From Galeruca laticollis (lineage: Eukaryota > Arthropoda > Insecta > Coleoptera > Chrysomelidae): a stretch of DNA of 64,000 nt. Shown here piece after piece: positions 1 through 10,463 of the stretch. The stretch spans positions 308,473,484 to 308,537,483 of the forward strand of contig OY998175.1 in the NCBI GenBank assembly GCA_963921935.1, given 5' to 3'. A program made the translations under genes and the position numbers. The notes under the pieces are model-generated. The model was not told where the DNA came from and made no database searches. It was given only the letters and a program-made list of their open reading frames with translations. Each line of letters starts with the position of its first letter. Within the stretch, counting starts at the first letter, position 1.

Positions 1-888
1 TGTGTGTTGTGACAAAACATTCAGCATAATAATTGCGTACTTCTCCTGCTGCCCTGCTGTAGTTATTTGAAGCACCGTGGGTTATTTCCTCAAGACCACT
101 GTGTGGATGTTGGGTAGCGGTACCTGGTTCAACCCTTCCTTCTTCCCAGTTTTCAATATCCAGCATATCTCTCGGGATGTATGGGTGTGTGGGAGTTGAA
201 GTCTTTCGCAGCCAGTTGTGAAGAGCGCATGTAGTTTTCACCGCTTGTTCCGTTGTTTGTATTGAGAGTGGAATAGGTTTCTCAAAGATTCTAAATTTCG
301 ACACAAGTATGCCGAATGTGTTTTCCACAACGCGACGGGCCCTTGAAAGTCTGTAATTGAATATTTTTTGTTTTTCCGTTAGCTGACCACATCTAGAATA
401 TGGTTTTAAAATATTGGTTCTCAACGGGAAGGCATCGTCAGCGACGAAAATTCCTTGTTCCGGTATATTCAGTGAATTATTTTGCAAGGCCTCATTAAAA
501 GTTGATTTCGCAAATACTGCAGCGTCATTTACTCTTCCATTGGTTCCCTCCCACATCGATGTATATGAAATTGTAATTGGCATCAACAATTGCGAATAGT
601 ATCGTACTGAAATCTTTCTTGTAATTAAAATACTGTGAACCAGTTTTTGGAGGGCACCTGATGGTGACGTGCTTACCGTCCATAGCCCCACACACATTTG
701 GGAAATTCCACAAAGTTTCGTAGTCTCGCATCACATTTTCCCAGCTTTCAACTGTGTTAGGCACCTGTAACAAGCAATAATTATTAGACAGTGTACATTA
801 TTCTATTTTTAGAGCTTTGTATTTGTGTCAACTTTCAATTGCTTTCGGGAATGATTGATTTCATGTAATTTCATGTTCTTTGTTTCAG

Positions 889-1524
889 GAGTTAGAATCG
901 ACGATAAAGGGCATTTCTGGAAAAGCAACCGATGATAGCCAACATTTGGGACAACGTGAACAGGAAACTGAGCAAACAGCACACATTCAGGACACTGAGG
1001 CAACATCTCCAAATATGATTGCAACCTCTTCGGCGGAAATTAGGAATACTCCAAAAAACACAAAGGGGCGTAAACGTTCCCTCAGTACTACCGTTTCAGG
1101 GGTTCAGGATGCAATAAAACAATTGAAGACACTATCGGAAGAAAATAAGCAGGATCTGAACGAATTCGACGTGTTTTGTGACAGCCTTGCTATACAGTTG
1201 AAAAAAATGCCCTTAGATAGGGCTCTTATCTGTCAAGGACAGCTACAGAAAGTGATGACACAAGAACGACTCTTCCAACTCACATCACACCCCCAGTCTC
1301 ACTCATCCATGTCGTCCAGGTCACCTGCTGATTATCAACAGTCGATAGCAACTTCAGGCCCGTACTCTGCGATGTCATCAACGCAAAGCAGCACACATTC
1401 ACGGCAGTCACAAAACCATTACTACCAATCTACCGAAAAAGATGACGATTATGAAAACAGTGATGTTTTGTCCGATGCCATTTCTTCAGCGGGAATAATA
1501 GTTGATGATTTAATGGCTTTATAA
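889..1524 (+). CDS. Last exon of a BESS/MADF-like protein, probable second ORF of the Harbinger element
   Basis: An open frame begins right after a polypyrimidine tract and acceptor (TTTGTTTCAG, 881-888), so this looks like a 3' exon rather than a whole gene. The coded part is about 211 residues, rich in Ser and Gln, with a central helical stretch DEFDVFCDSLAIQLKKMP that resembles the BESS motif found at the end of MADF-domain proteins (here written NEFDVFCDSL in the sequence). MADF or Myb-like proteins are the usual DNA-binding partners of PIF/Harbinger transposases. It stops at 1524, and an AATAAA signal follows near 1551. It lies on the opposite strand inside the transposase intron. Upstream exons with a MADF domain were not found and would lie left of the window or within the opposite-strand exon. 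The BESS assignment is moderate. Confidence 0.55.
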   Translation, partial: ELESTIKGISGKATDDSQHLGQREQETEQTAHIQDTEATSPNMIATSSAEIRNTPKNTKGRKRSLSTTVSGVQDAIKQLKTLSEENKQDLNEFDVFCDSLAIQLKKMPLDRALICQGQLQKVMTQERLFQLTSHPQSHSSMSSRSPADYQQSIATSGPYSAMSSTQSSTHSRQSQNHYYQSTEKDDDYENSDVLSDAISSAGIIVDDLMAL

Positions 1525-1607
1525 TAAATTATCTTACGTTATTTTATAGAAATAAAAAACATTTTCAAAATTACTTGAAACTTTGTATACTGTAAACTTT
1601 TTATTCT

Positions 1608-1774
1608 ACCGGCAGACAGCTTTTGCTATTGCTGGTATTAAATACTTTTTCTCCTACTGTTTTAAAGTTCAATTAATGTTTTTTTTTTGTTTTTTTTAAG
1701 TAATGTTCTTCTTTTTCTTTTTTTGTACCCCATCTATTTCATGTAAATAAAGTATGTGTTTCATTCATTCATTC
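1608..1774 (+). mobile_element. 5'-truncated non-LTR retrotransposon tail with 13-bp target duplication
   Basis: A 167-bp segment ends in AATAAAG followed by repeats of TTCA (TTCATTCATTCATTC), the style of 3' tail used by several LINE clades. It is flanked by exact 13-bp direct repeats AACTTTTTATTCT at 1595-1607 and 1775-1787. No coding capacity remains, so the clade is not known. It sits in the Harbinger transposase intron, downstream of the poly(A) signal of the nested exon, and is therefore younger than the Harbinger copy. Confidence 0.75.
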
Positions 1775-2545
1775 AACTTTTTATTCTGTTAACCTATGAA
1801 TTAATTAAACTACAAGATATTAAATTTCTACTTACCATTATAAAATCTGCCAAACAGTTGTATATAGCCCTGCATACCTCAGGCAAAAACCGTGAAAATG
1901 TGCTTCTTGGAATTCTGTACAGTGCACTTAAGGTACCTATATTATCTCCAGTCGCTAGATATCGTAGCGTCATTTGCAGTTTTATTTTAGGGCTTAAAGC
2001 TTCTCGGAACCAAGTATCTTTTTTTCTTATCAACGGAGTTACTTTGTCTAGAAGATATGCGAATTGCTCCTCGTTCATTCTTAAATGATTTCTATACACC
2101 TCAGGATTTTCCTCTGCCCATTCTCTTAACAGGGTTGACGAAGCTCCCAGATTTGTCCTCCTTGAAACCCATGGCTTCACCCACCAACGTCTTTGAACAC
2201 GTTTACGTGATATAATAGCATTCAATTCATGCAGCAGTCCACGTGAAATTAAGGCAATGCCTCTGCGTATAATTTTTTGATTTCTTCTTGAACGAGACAT
2301 CACTTTTCACAGACACGAACACTGTGCACGAGAGGTGAAACCAGCAAACTGTAGAAAATATGTAAACGAGGATGATCACCCTGGATGATTTCACTCTGAG
2401 TGATTCACTTTGGATGTACCTCAAAAGTGATATAATGTAAACCCCACTTAACAAAAACTTCGACTTCTTTCTAAAGATAAGTAACTAGTTTTATTTTTGT
2501 TTAAGTATAAAATCGAATTTAATATTTAATTGAATTCACCAACTT

Positions 2546-3862
2546 ATGGATTTAAATTCGGGCGGCGAATCGCCGCCCCTATTAATTAATAAAGGGTCTT
2601 CGATAAAAGATTTTCAAAATATTAATTTCGAGAATAAATATCAGCCTTCGGATGTTGGTCCTTATTTAGTTTATATAGAACATAAAGAAAAAAATGTAGG
2701 TCCTTTATTTCCCATTAAAATCGGTCACTTTTTAAGAAACATTACAGAATTTAGGCAAAATATATCAGATATAAAACCAGTAGGGGTAAACAGGGTAAAG
2801 GTAATTTTTAAAAATTTCAATGTTGCTAACTTGTTGGTAAATCATGAAGTTTTATTAAAAAATAATTACATTGCTTATATTCCACTATTCTTCACGCATA
2901 AAAAAGGTATAGTACGTATGGTAGATACTTATTTTAATGCCGAATACCTAAAAGACGCAATTGAATCTGGAATTAAAGTAGTTGATGTTAAGCGATTAAA
3001 GCGTAAAATTGTAGACAGTGAAACCAAAGAAACAAAAGAAGTAGATAGACAAATGATCGTGGTTACTTTCTTAGGAAATACGATTCCCCAATCCGTTAAA
3101 ATAAATATGGTAAACTTTCAGGTAGAACCATACATATATCCGGTGGTTCAGTGCTATAATTGTTTACGTTTCGGACATACTAAACATCAATGTAAAGGTA
3201 AACAGAAATGCCAAAACTGCTCTGAAGAAAATTGTAACTCAGTTTCCTGTGAAGAAAGTAGAACACATTGTGTACATTGCGACAGTAATGAACATAAATC
3301 CACATCCAAAAAATGCCCTGTTTACAATACACAATTGAGTATTAAAAAAGTAATGGCCTCTATGAATGCATCTTTCAAAGAAGCCGAAACTATTGTGAAA
3401 AATCCTGCTTACGGAATAATCACAACTAATAATCGATTTTCATTATTATCAAATCCACAAAATTTCCCTGAGCTAACACATACAGCTTCAACTTCTTCTT
3501 ACAGCTCAATCTTGAGTAAACCTAAGCCCTCCGTACATTTACCTAAACTTAATACGAGTACATCTGCGTCGAAAAAACGCAGAAAGTCCTCACCTCCAAC
3601 TTCTCCTCCAGTAAATCATGAGAACAAAAAAACTAACAAACATTCTTCCATACTCCCAAATCCTTATAGGGAAGAGTTCAAATTTTATAAAGAGCAACTA
3701 GCATTTCAGGTAGAAAACATTATTAAAGATATAATTCTCAAAAAAAGTAACATTAATGAGATCAATGTTAAACAAGCAATTAACAATATCCTGGATAAAT
3801 ATGAATTAAAAGAAAAAAGTAATATTAATAGACAAAATGACGAAGACTCAGATACTTTCTAA
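2546..3862 (+). CDS. LINE ORF1 (gag-like RNA-binding protein), intact 438 aa
   Basis: This is the nucleic-acid-binding ORF1 protein that packages LINE RNA into a particle. It holds a cluster of zinc knuckles from about residue 203: CYNCLRFGHTKHQC (CX2CX4HX4C), a second at CQNCSEENCN and a third at CVHCDSNEHKS. The C-terminal third is basic and Ser/Thr/Pro rich and then helical and Lys rich. The ATG at 2546 is the first in frame after an AT-rich leader. The frame overlaps ORF2 by 26 bp (ORF2 ATG at 3837, ORF1 stop at 3860-3862), which is common for these LINEs. The ORF appears undamaged although ORF2 is broken. Confidence 0.88.
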   Translation: MDLNSGGESPPLLINKGSSIKDFQNINFENKYQPSDVGPYLVYIEHKEKNVGPLFPIKIGHFLRNITEFRQNISDIKPVGVNRVKVIFKNFNVANLLVNHEVLLKNNYIAYIPLFFTHKKGIVRMVDTYFNAEYLKDAIESGIKVVDVKRLKRKIVDSETKETKEVDRQMIVVTFLGNTIPQSVKINMVNFQVEPYIYPVVQCYNCLRFGHTKHQCKGKQKCQNCSEENCNSVSCEESRTHCVHCDSNEHKSTSKKCPVYNTQLSIKKVMASMNASFKEAETIVKNPAYGIITTNNRFSLLSNPQNFPELTHTASTSSYSSILSKPKPSVHLPKLNTSTSASKKRRKSSPPTSPPVNHENKKTNKHSSILPNPYREEFKFYKEQLAFQVENIIKDIILKKSNINEINVKQAINNILDKYELKEKSNINRQNDEDSDTF

Positions 3863-6800
3863 TAAGCACATCAGAAATAATATCACAATTGTACAGTGGA
3901 ACTGTAGATCTATTATTGCAAATCAAGCGAGTCTTGTAAAATATATTAAAGACACACATGTGGACATTTTAGTTATATCAGAGCACTGGCTAAAACCAAA
4001 CAATAAATTTCGTATAAAAGGATATAATCTAGTAAGTAAATGTAGAAAAGATGGTTATGGCGGGGTATGCATTTTTGTGATTCAGGGTCTGAACTATAAA
4101 GAGGTTTTGCTAAATACTGGAATCAAGGACTTAGAAGTATGCGCCGTATCGCTTGACTCTTTGAATTTGACTATAGCATCAATATATAGACCTCCAAACG
4201 TAATGGTAAGTCGAGTCAACTGGACTAATTTTTTCAAACAATTTGATTATCTGCTACAATTTTTTGCGGTGATTTTAATGCACATCACGATATGTGGGGA
4301 CCAACTCCTGATGATCGACACGGAAAAATACTGGTAGAAGCTATGGATGACCTAGAACTTATAGCTCTCAACGACGGTTCCCCTACTAGAATTAACCCAA
4401 GAGGCAATCACTCAGCAGTTGATTTAACTCTCACCTCCAACACTCTCGCTGCAAAGTCTTCCTGGACTATCTTAGATGACACATTGGGATCTGATCATTA
4501 CCCTTTAATAATTGAGATTCAGATTAATTCTACAAAACTTTCATTATATCCTTCCTCGAAATGGAATGATTCCCACGCAGATTGGAATACATTTCAAAAC
4601 GTTTTGCAAACCGAAATGGTAAAAAATGATTTTGATGAAAATTCAACTGGCCCGGATAAAGTGAAAAGACTTTTTGAAATGATTTCAAGCGCGGCGTGTC
4701 AATCCATGCCGGTCAAGAAGCCTTTTATAGCGATTACCCCTAGGCCTATATGGTGGGACGAGGAATGTACAATGATATTTAAAAAACGAAAAGAAGCTCT
4801 AAAAAAATATAGAACTCTAGCAAGTTTTGAAAACTTCTTGAACTACCAAAATGCTGCCGCTAAAGCTAAACGTATATTTAAAGTTAAACAACGGAACAGC
4901 TGGATGACATTTTTAAACAAACTTAATAAAAATACCCCACTAACTGATATATGGAGATATATTAGATCTATGAACGGCAACTGCAATCAAAATCGTAAAA
5001 AGCCTATTCCTAAAGAGCTAATTGAAAAAAATTTAAACAAACTAGCACCTCCTTCTGCACCCAATCTCTTAAGCTCTTTTGGTTTCCAACCCACGGATTA
5101 TACATTAAAAGCATTTACAATAGATGAACTAGAATTTGCTACAAAAGATAGTCGTAATACAGTCCCAGGGCTAGATGGTTTTACCTATAAAATTATTCAA
5201 AAGCTACCCATATCTGTGAAGATTTTCCTTCTTCAAATTTTTAACGATTGGTGGGTGAAACAAGAATATAGCAACGATTTAAAAAATATTATAATTTGTC
5301 TCCGTTTAAAACCAAATAAAGATGCAGAGTCTCCTTCATCATATCGACCTATTTCCCTATTATCTTGTATAACAAAAACGTTTGAAAGACTAATCAAATT
5401 TCGACTTGAATATTTTCTTGAAAGTAATTCTATTCTTCCTAGGACGCAGTTCGGTTTCCGAAGGGGACTGGGCACAGTGGATGCTGTAGGTGCATTAGTT
5501 GCAGATTACTCTTATCAGCGAAGATTTTCCTTCTTCAAATTTTTAACGATTGGTGGGTGAAACAAGAATATAGCAACGATTTAAAAAATATTATAATTTG
5601 TCTCCTTTTAAAACCAAATAAAGATGCAGAGTCTCCTTCATCATATCGACCTATTTCCCTATTATCTTGTATAACAAAAACGTTTGAAAGACTAATCAAA
5701 TTTCGACTTGAATATTTTCTTGAAAGTAATTCTATTCTTCCTAGGACGCAGTTCGGTTTCCGAAGGGGACTGGGCACAGTGGATGCTGTAGGTGCATTAG
5801 TTGCAGATATTCAAATATGTTTTTCGAACAATCAGTACACATTATGTTTATTTATCGATTTGACAGGTGCATATGATGTAGTAGATTTAAATATTTTATT
5901 TGAAAAAATGGTTGATGCTGGTATTGGGAAAAAGGTTTGTGCTAATGTAATTAATTTATTCACAAATAAAAACATTTTTATCCGCGACCATAATAACGTG
6001 TTACATGGTCCACGCACAGTCTTCAACGGTTTACCACAGGGATCCATATTAAGTCCCTTGCTTTTTAACATCTATACTGCAGAGCTGCATAGGTTAGGCG
6101 GTGAAACAATTAACCGAATTCAATACGCTGATGATTTATGTTTTTATGTTACTCGTAATTCATATGAAGAATGTGTTAAAGACTTACGAGCATTCCTTCA
6201 AGTACTCAAACCATGGCTGGTAAATATGGGCTTTAGTGTTTCTTCGGAGAAGTCTGCTCTGGTATGTTTCACTCGCCATCGACTGGAAACGTCCAGGGCT
6301 CTCTCTCTAGATGAGTTCACATTCCCATTTGTCGACGAATACAAATATCTGGGTATTGTCCTGGACAAAAAATTATTATGGACTAGCCATATCAAGTACA
6401 CTAAGCAAAAATGTGAAAAAGGTATGAATCTTCTCAGAGTAGTTTCCAAACAAAAATGGGGAGCTGACTCAAACATCTCCTTCATTTTTTATAAGTCTTA
6501 TATCCGTTCAATATTGGATTACGGGTGTACATTTTATGGTTCCTCATCAAAAACCAATTTAATAGCTGTTGACCGAATTCAATACAAATCATTAAAAATA
6601 TGCCTAGGAGTTATGATGTCATCACCTAATCAAGCTGTCTTAGCAGAAATGCAAGAGCCCCCGTTGCATATTAGAAGGCAATACCTAGCCGAAAAGCTTC
6701 TTATTAAATACCGAACACTTAACACGTACATGGTTCAAAAGATTTCAGCAATAAACACTAACAATCTGACTATGCCATACTGGAGAATAAAAACCAGTCC

Positions 6801-7866
6801 TCCATTAGCTGAGGCTTTTCTTAATACCAACAGCAAAGAAAATCATATCGTAAAGCAAGATACTTTCCCTATTTTTCAATGCAATTATGAATCTTTAGTG
6901 ACTGCTCCTAACATCATATACCCCTCCTTTTACGAAATTTCTAGTATCAACCAAGTAATTTTGAAAACTGAACTTAACAATATAGGCGACAATGTTACCA
7001 CAATATACACTGATGGATCGAAATGCGATGAAGGAACTGGGGCAGCATTTCTTGTTTCAAATACTAATTACGTGGAAAGATTTAGAATTCCCAATTATTG
7101 TTCTGTTTTTTCTGCAGAAGCTTTCGCCATATCAAAAGCGTTAACTTGGTGTACTTTAAATCCGATTCAAAGAGCTGTTATTATGTGTGATTCCAAGTCA
7201 GTATTACAGGCTATAGAAAGTTCTCCATTCAAGTGTTACAGACAAAATATAATTTTAGAAATTAAAAAATTAACATGCGAATTAAAAACCCTGAACAAAA
7301 GTATTGTATTCATGTGGGTAAAAGGGCACTGCGGTTTAGAAGGAAATGAGTATGTGGACTTGGAAGCCAAGAGAGCCTACAAAATGACTTCTTATACCAA
7401 TCTTTATGTCTTCTCAGACCTTTTGAATTATTATAAGAAACATATTAGAACTAATTGGGAGCGGTCTTACGCCGACTTCACTACAACATCTAATAGCCAA
7501 TATTTCCTTTTGCATCCTACTTTACCAACTAAGATCCCTCATATTTTTAATTTTGATTATAGAAAACAATATATCTCCATCATATCACGTTTAAGAATAA
7601 ATCACGGTCGTTTCCCAGCTCATCTTTTTAAAATAGGTATTGTCAATTCTCCAGCTTGATCCTGTAACAAGGCATCAGTAGGAGATCTGAACCATATTTT
7701 CTTTGAATGCACTGAAAACAAAAAGGCAACTACTGAACTTTACAATTTTCTTATCAATTTCAACGTTCCTCTTCCCACAAATATAACCGCTCTTTTGGCA
7801 AATACTGAGAAGTCTGTACTTGATTCCATAGTGGATTTCATAAATAATTCTAAATTGTCTATTTAG
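3837..7866 (+). pseudogene. I-clade LINE ORF2 (endonuclease, reverse transcriptase, RNase H), broken
   Basis: The order is APE-type endonuclease (VQWNCRSI near the start, CGDFNAHHD near 4270, GSDHYPL near 4490), reverse transcriptase (GFRRGLGTVD, FIDLTGAYD, QYADDLCFYV near 6125), and RNase H (IYTDGSKCDEGTG, IMCDSKS, WVKGHCGLEGNE, about 7005-7350). Frame breaks: a one-base shift in a T run near 4260-4266, and a 302-bp tandem duplication at 5205-5808 that shifts frame because 302 is not a multiple of three. TGA at 7657-7659 replaces a Cys codon of the terminal zinc-knuckle-like motif; the frame then continues to TAG at 7864-7866, with C, H and C residues still in place. It cannot make the full protein. 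Confidence 0.9.
5205..5808 (+). repeat. 302-bp tandem duplication inside the reverse transcriptase
   Basis: The segment 5218-5506 recurs at 5520-5808 with a constant offset of 302 bp. In a read-through I saw only one difference (CTCCGTTT against CTCCTTTT). The 13 bases before each copy are similar but not identical. Near identity means the duplication is recent or is an assembly error. It repeats the RT region around RPISLLSC and GFRRGLGTVD. Confidence 0.9.
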
Positions 7867-8015
7867 ATATATGCTTAGATTTATGCCCAGTAATCAGCAA
7901 TTTTATATCCTTACTCCTTTACAGTCTTTTTAATTTTTCAACCTTTACTCACTTTTAACTTTCTGTGGCTAATAGACTATGTCTGAGGCCATTCTCCCCC
8001 CCACACACACACACA

Positions 8016-9484
8016 CAAGATTTTAATGCAGTCACAAAATTATTAGAATTCAATGAATATGGAAAAACGAGTAAAATGTGACTTTATACGTTTAATTTGA
8101 GTGAATAATTGGAAAATTAGGGTGTTCTTACCACTTTTTGTAAATTAAAAAAAATTGTTTGAATATGAATACTTAATCTTTCAATAACTTGATGAAATAA
8201 AAGAGCTGAATAAAATGAGACCCTAAACGTTTAATTTGATTGAGAAATGATAAAAACTAAAATGGAAAACGTTTATAATTTTTGCAAATTTGAAGGTATC
8301 ACAATAATTCAAAAATATTTTCAAATTTATCGTTTAAAGGAGTAAAAAGAGTCATTATATGTTAAGATCAATCGACTATTACCATTACATACACCTCGAT
8401 AAACATTTTCGTACAAATTTAAAAATTCAGTTTCTTAAGGTACTTACAATACTAATATTAATAATACGGTACAATGTAGCGTATATTATTTTTAAATTTC
8501 TCGCGCGTGGCACCAGACCCGACCGGAAAGAGTCGACGACTCCCAATTCCGGCATCACGTCTCGCGAGCTCCAGACGAGGGTATGTAACTTCTACAAAGA
8601 GAAAGTTCTTCTGCTTGCCGGTTGGATTCTTTATATAAGTAACTTTTGATTCTCGGCGGCAAATTCAATTTTAAGCATTAGTTGTACCTTCAAATTCTAT
8701 TTGATTAACTACTTTTTTTTTAAATAAATTATTGTTTGAAAAAAATTATGTTAAAAGTTATAATTAATTTTACAATTTTACCTAATCCTAGATAAAACAA
8801 TTTTATTCATTGGATTTTAAATATATACAGCTCAATAAAAAAATAAAAAATACATTTTTACAAAATAAACAAATTTACTTTACGGAAAAAAATTGTGATG
8901 TGCAAACGTTTTTTTTTTCAAACTGTAGGGACTCTTTTCCACTGAGTGCCATGATATTTATACGGCAACATTTTTTTAATACCTAATTTTTTATAAATTC
9001 GATTAGGGCACAAATGCCGTACAGGAAATTTTTATTAAAAATAATATCCCTAGTGTAGGGGTTGCTAGAATTACAGGCACGACTTCAACCTTGTCAGCAT
9101 GCCACATCTATTTGTTTGTATATTTAATCATCTTTTCTTGGTTTTTTCTAAAACTTTGATGTAATTTGGTACTGATATGTCCAGAAAAAGAGCAGAGTTG
9201 GCTTCCTTGTCGACCACCATAATATTTTAATCATAAATCACTCTTTTCCAAATTTTGTAAATGAAAAATGTTTCTCTTATAAATTCTCAGATATCGCGGC
9301 ATGCGCAAAACCAGAATTGGTCTCAAAATATATTGGTATATTTCCAACAATCATCTGTACCAAAAAAGATTTCATATTTTCATTCTTATCTATATTGTCG
9401 CTTAAATTACCAAAATTTAATGGTAATATTTCATATTTATCAGCAACCTGCCCAACACGATCAGTAGGCTTTATGGACGCATAA
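8016..9484. other. AT-rich spacer, no gene seen
   Basis: No coding pattern or element boundary is visible. A short GC-rich patch at about 8500-8590 (several CG dinucleotides, two CTCGCG-type motifs) is followed by TATATAAG near 8632 and TTCTCGGCGG. This could be an old promoter or LTR fragment, but no paired repeat was found. Confidence 0.5.
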
Positions 9485-9700
9485 TGAAGGATCGAATAGA
9501 AGAAGAATATCAGAAGTTGTGAAGTCGAAGAACAAAATGGCTTCAATGCGGGGCGCTCATGTACAGATAACACCTTCACAATCAAACGACTAATTGAAAT
9601 ACAAGAAAAAGTATCCAGATAAACACCTCTTTTATTTATCGACCTATTCAAAGAATATGACAATGATGCTATCATGAAACTATAGGGAAATATGAGACAA
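9485..9700 (+). pseudogene. LINE reverse transcriptase relic
   Basis: Conceptual reading around 9525-9690 gives the RT block NGFNAGRSCTDNTF, then LLFIDLFKEYDND, which matches the GFRxGRSCxD and FxDxxKAFD motifs of RTE-like reverse transcriptases. Stops and frame changes interrupt it. No ends can be set. The relic at 28690-28925 looks like a neighbouring RT block and may come from the same family. Confidence 0.6.
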
Positions 9701-10010
9701 GCTTGCATCATTAAAAATTTGATCCCAGCGTTCCATCTCTTAAACTATAAATATTTATTTTTTAATTTAATCCTAATTTTATTTTATTTAAAAGTATTAA
9801 ATAAGCTGAAATACTATTAAATTTAGTGTTTTCGTTTTAACTTGTAGTTACTTGTGTTTTGCTGAAAGAGGTGTATCCACACCTCTCGGATTCCTTCGGG
9901 TTTATCTATTCACATATAATTACTATTTATAATTTCTTTGTAATATTGTGTGAATATATTATCATTATAATAATATTTTATAAAACAATGTTACGGCTTA
10001 TTTAAAAAGA
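9701..10010. other. AT-rich spacer, nothing recognised
   Basis: Only AT-rich sequence with a CACACCTCTCGG patch near 9880. No ORF, repeat pair or tail was seen before the LINE tail at 10011. Confidence 0.4.
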
Positions 10011-10463
10011 TTATTTATTTATTTATTTATATCCAAACAGACCTTGCGGTCTAATTACAAGGATAATATAAAAACAAAACAAAAATCCATATATAATACA
10101 TTAACAAACATAGGTAAGTTCAAATCTATGCTATAACCAAAAAATAAACCTATGACAGAGAATGTGAAACACATCTAATCATAAATGAATGACAGTGATG
10201 AGACGAAAACAGCTGCTATATCGATAAATTAACAATTTGTTTCAATACTGTCTTACGAAAAACATTTTGGGAGACTGACCAATCTAAGTCCGTAAAGGTA
10301 TTAAAATTATTTGCTAATCGGTACATGGTCACAAGAGGCCCCTCTGGTGGTAGTCAGCAATAATCGAATATTGAACATTACCGCAGTGCGTGTTCTTCTT
10401 GATGGAACTTTAAATCTTACTAAAAATAGAATTTCAGGTGAATTTATTTTATTATTAACAATT

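Larger units (their letters stand above)
1..2303 (-). pseudogene. PIF/Harbinger transposase, two exons, one frameshift, runs off left edge
   Basis: This encodes the DDE nuclease that cuts and joins PIF/Harbinger transposons (HARBI1-like family). Exon 1 (2303-1836) carries the N-terminal region with the motif RMNEEQFAYLLDKVTPLI and the RYLATG block. It ends at a good donor (ATG|GTAAGT). Exon 2 starts at 764 after a TTGTTACAG acceptor and carries WNFPNVCGAMDGKH (first catalytic Asp) and NYKKDF. Further on, after a frame change, come VADDAFPL and RARRVVENTFG (last catalytic Glu). The frame change is a single extra base near 543-546, just after the DVGGN block. The C-terminus leaves the window at base 1, so one terminal repeat is missing. 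The intron contains an opposite-strand exon (889-1524) and a LINE tail (1608-1774). Family assignment is secure; whether the frameshift is biological or a sequencing error is open. Confidence 0.88.
2460..8015 (+). mobile_element. I-clade non-LTR retrotransposon, near full length, inactive
   Basis: Two overlapping ORFs (gag-like with zinc knuckles, then endonuclease, reverse transcriptase and RNase H) identify an I-type LINE; the RNase H domain separates it from Jockey and CR1. The 3' end runs into a C-rich and CA-repeat tail at about 7990-8015. The 5' end is placed only roughly, just right of the Harbinger element. No clean target duplication was seen. ORF2 has at least three lesions (frameshift near 4262, 302-bp tandem duplication at 5205-5808, stop at 7657), so this copy cannot move by itself. 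Confidence 0.85.

Noticed and set aside
8000..8015. CA repeat as an independent microsatellite
   Set aside because: It lies at the expected 3' end of the I-type LINE and is best read as its tail.
8500..8660. GC-rich patch with TATATAAG as an LTR or gene promoter
   Set aside because: No second LTR copy, primer site or downstream coding sequence was found.
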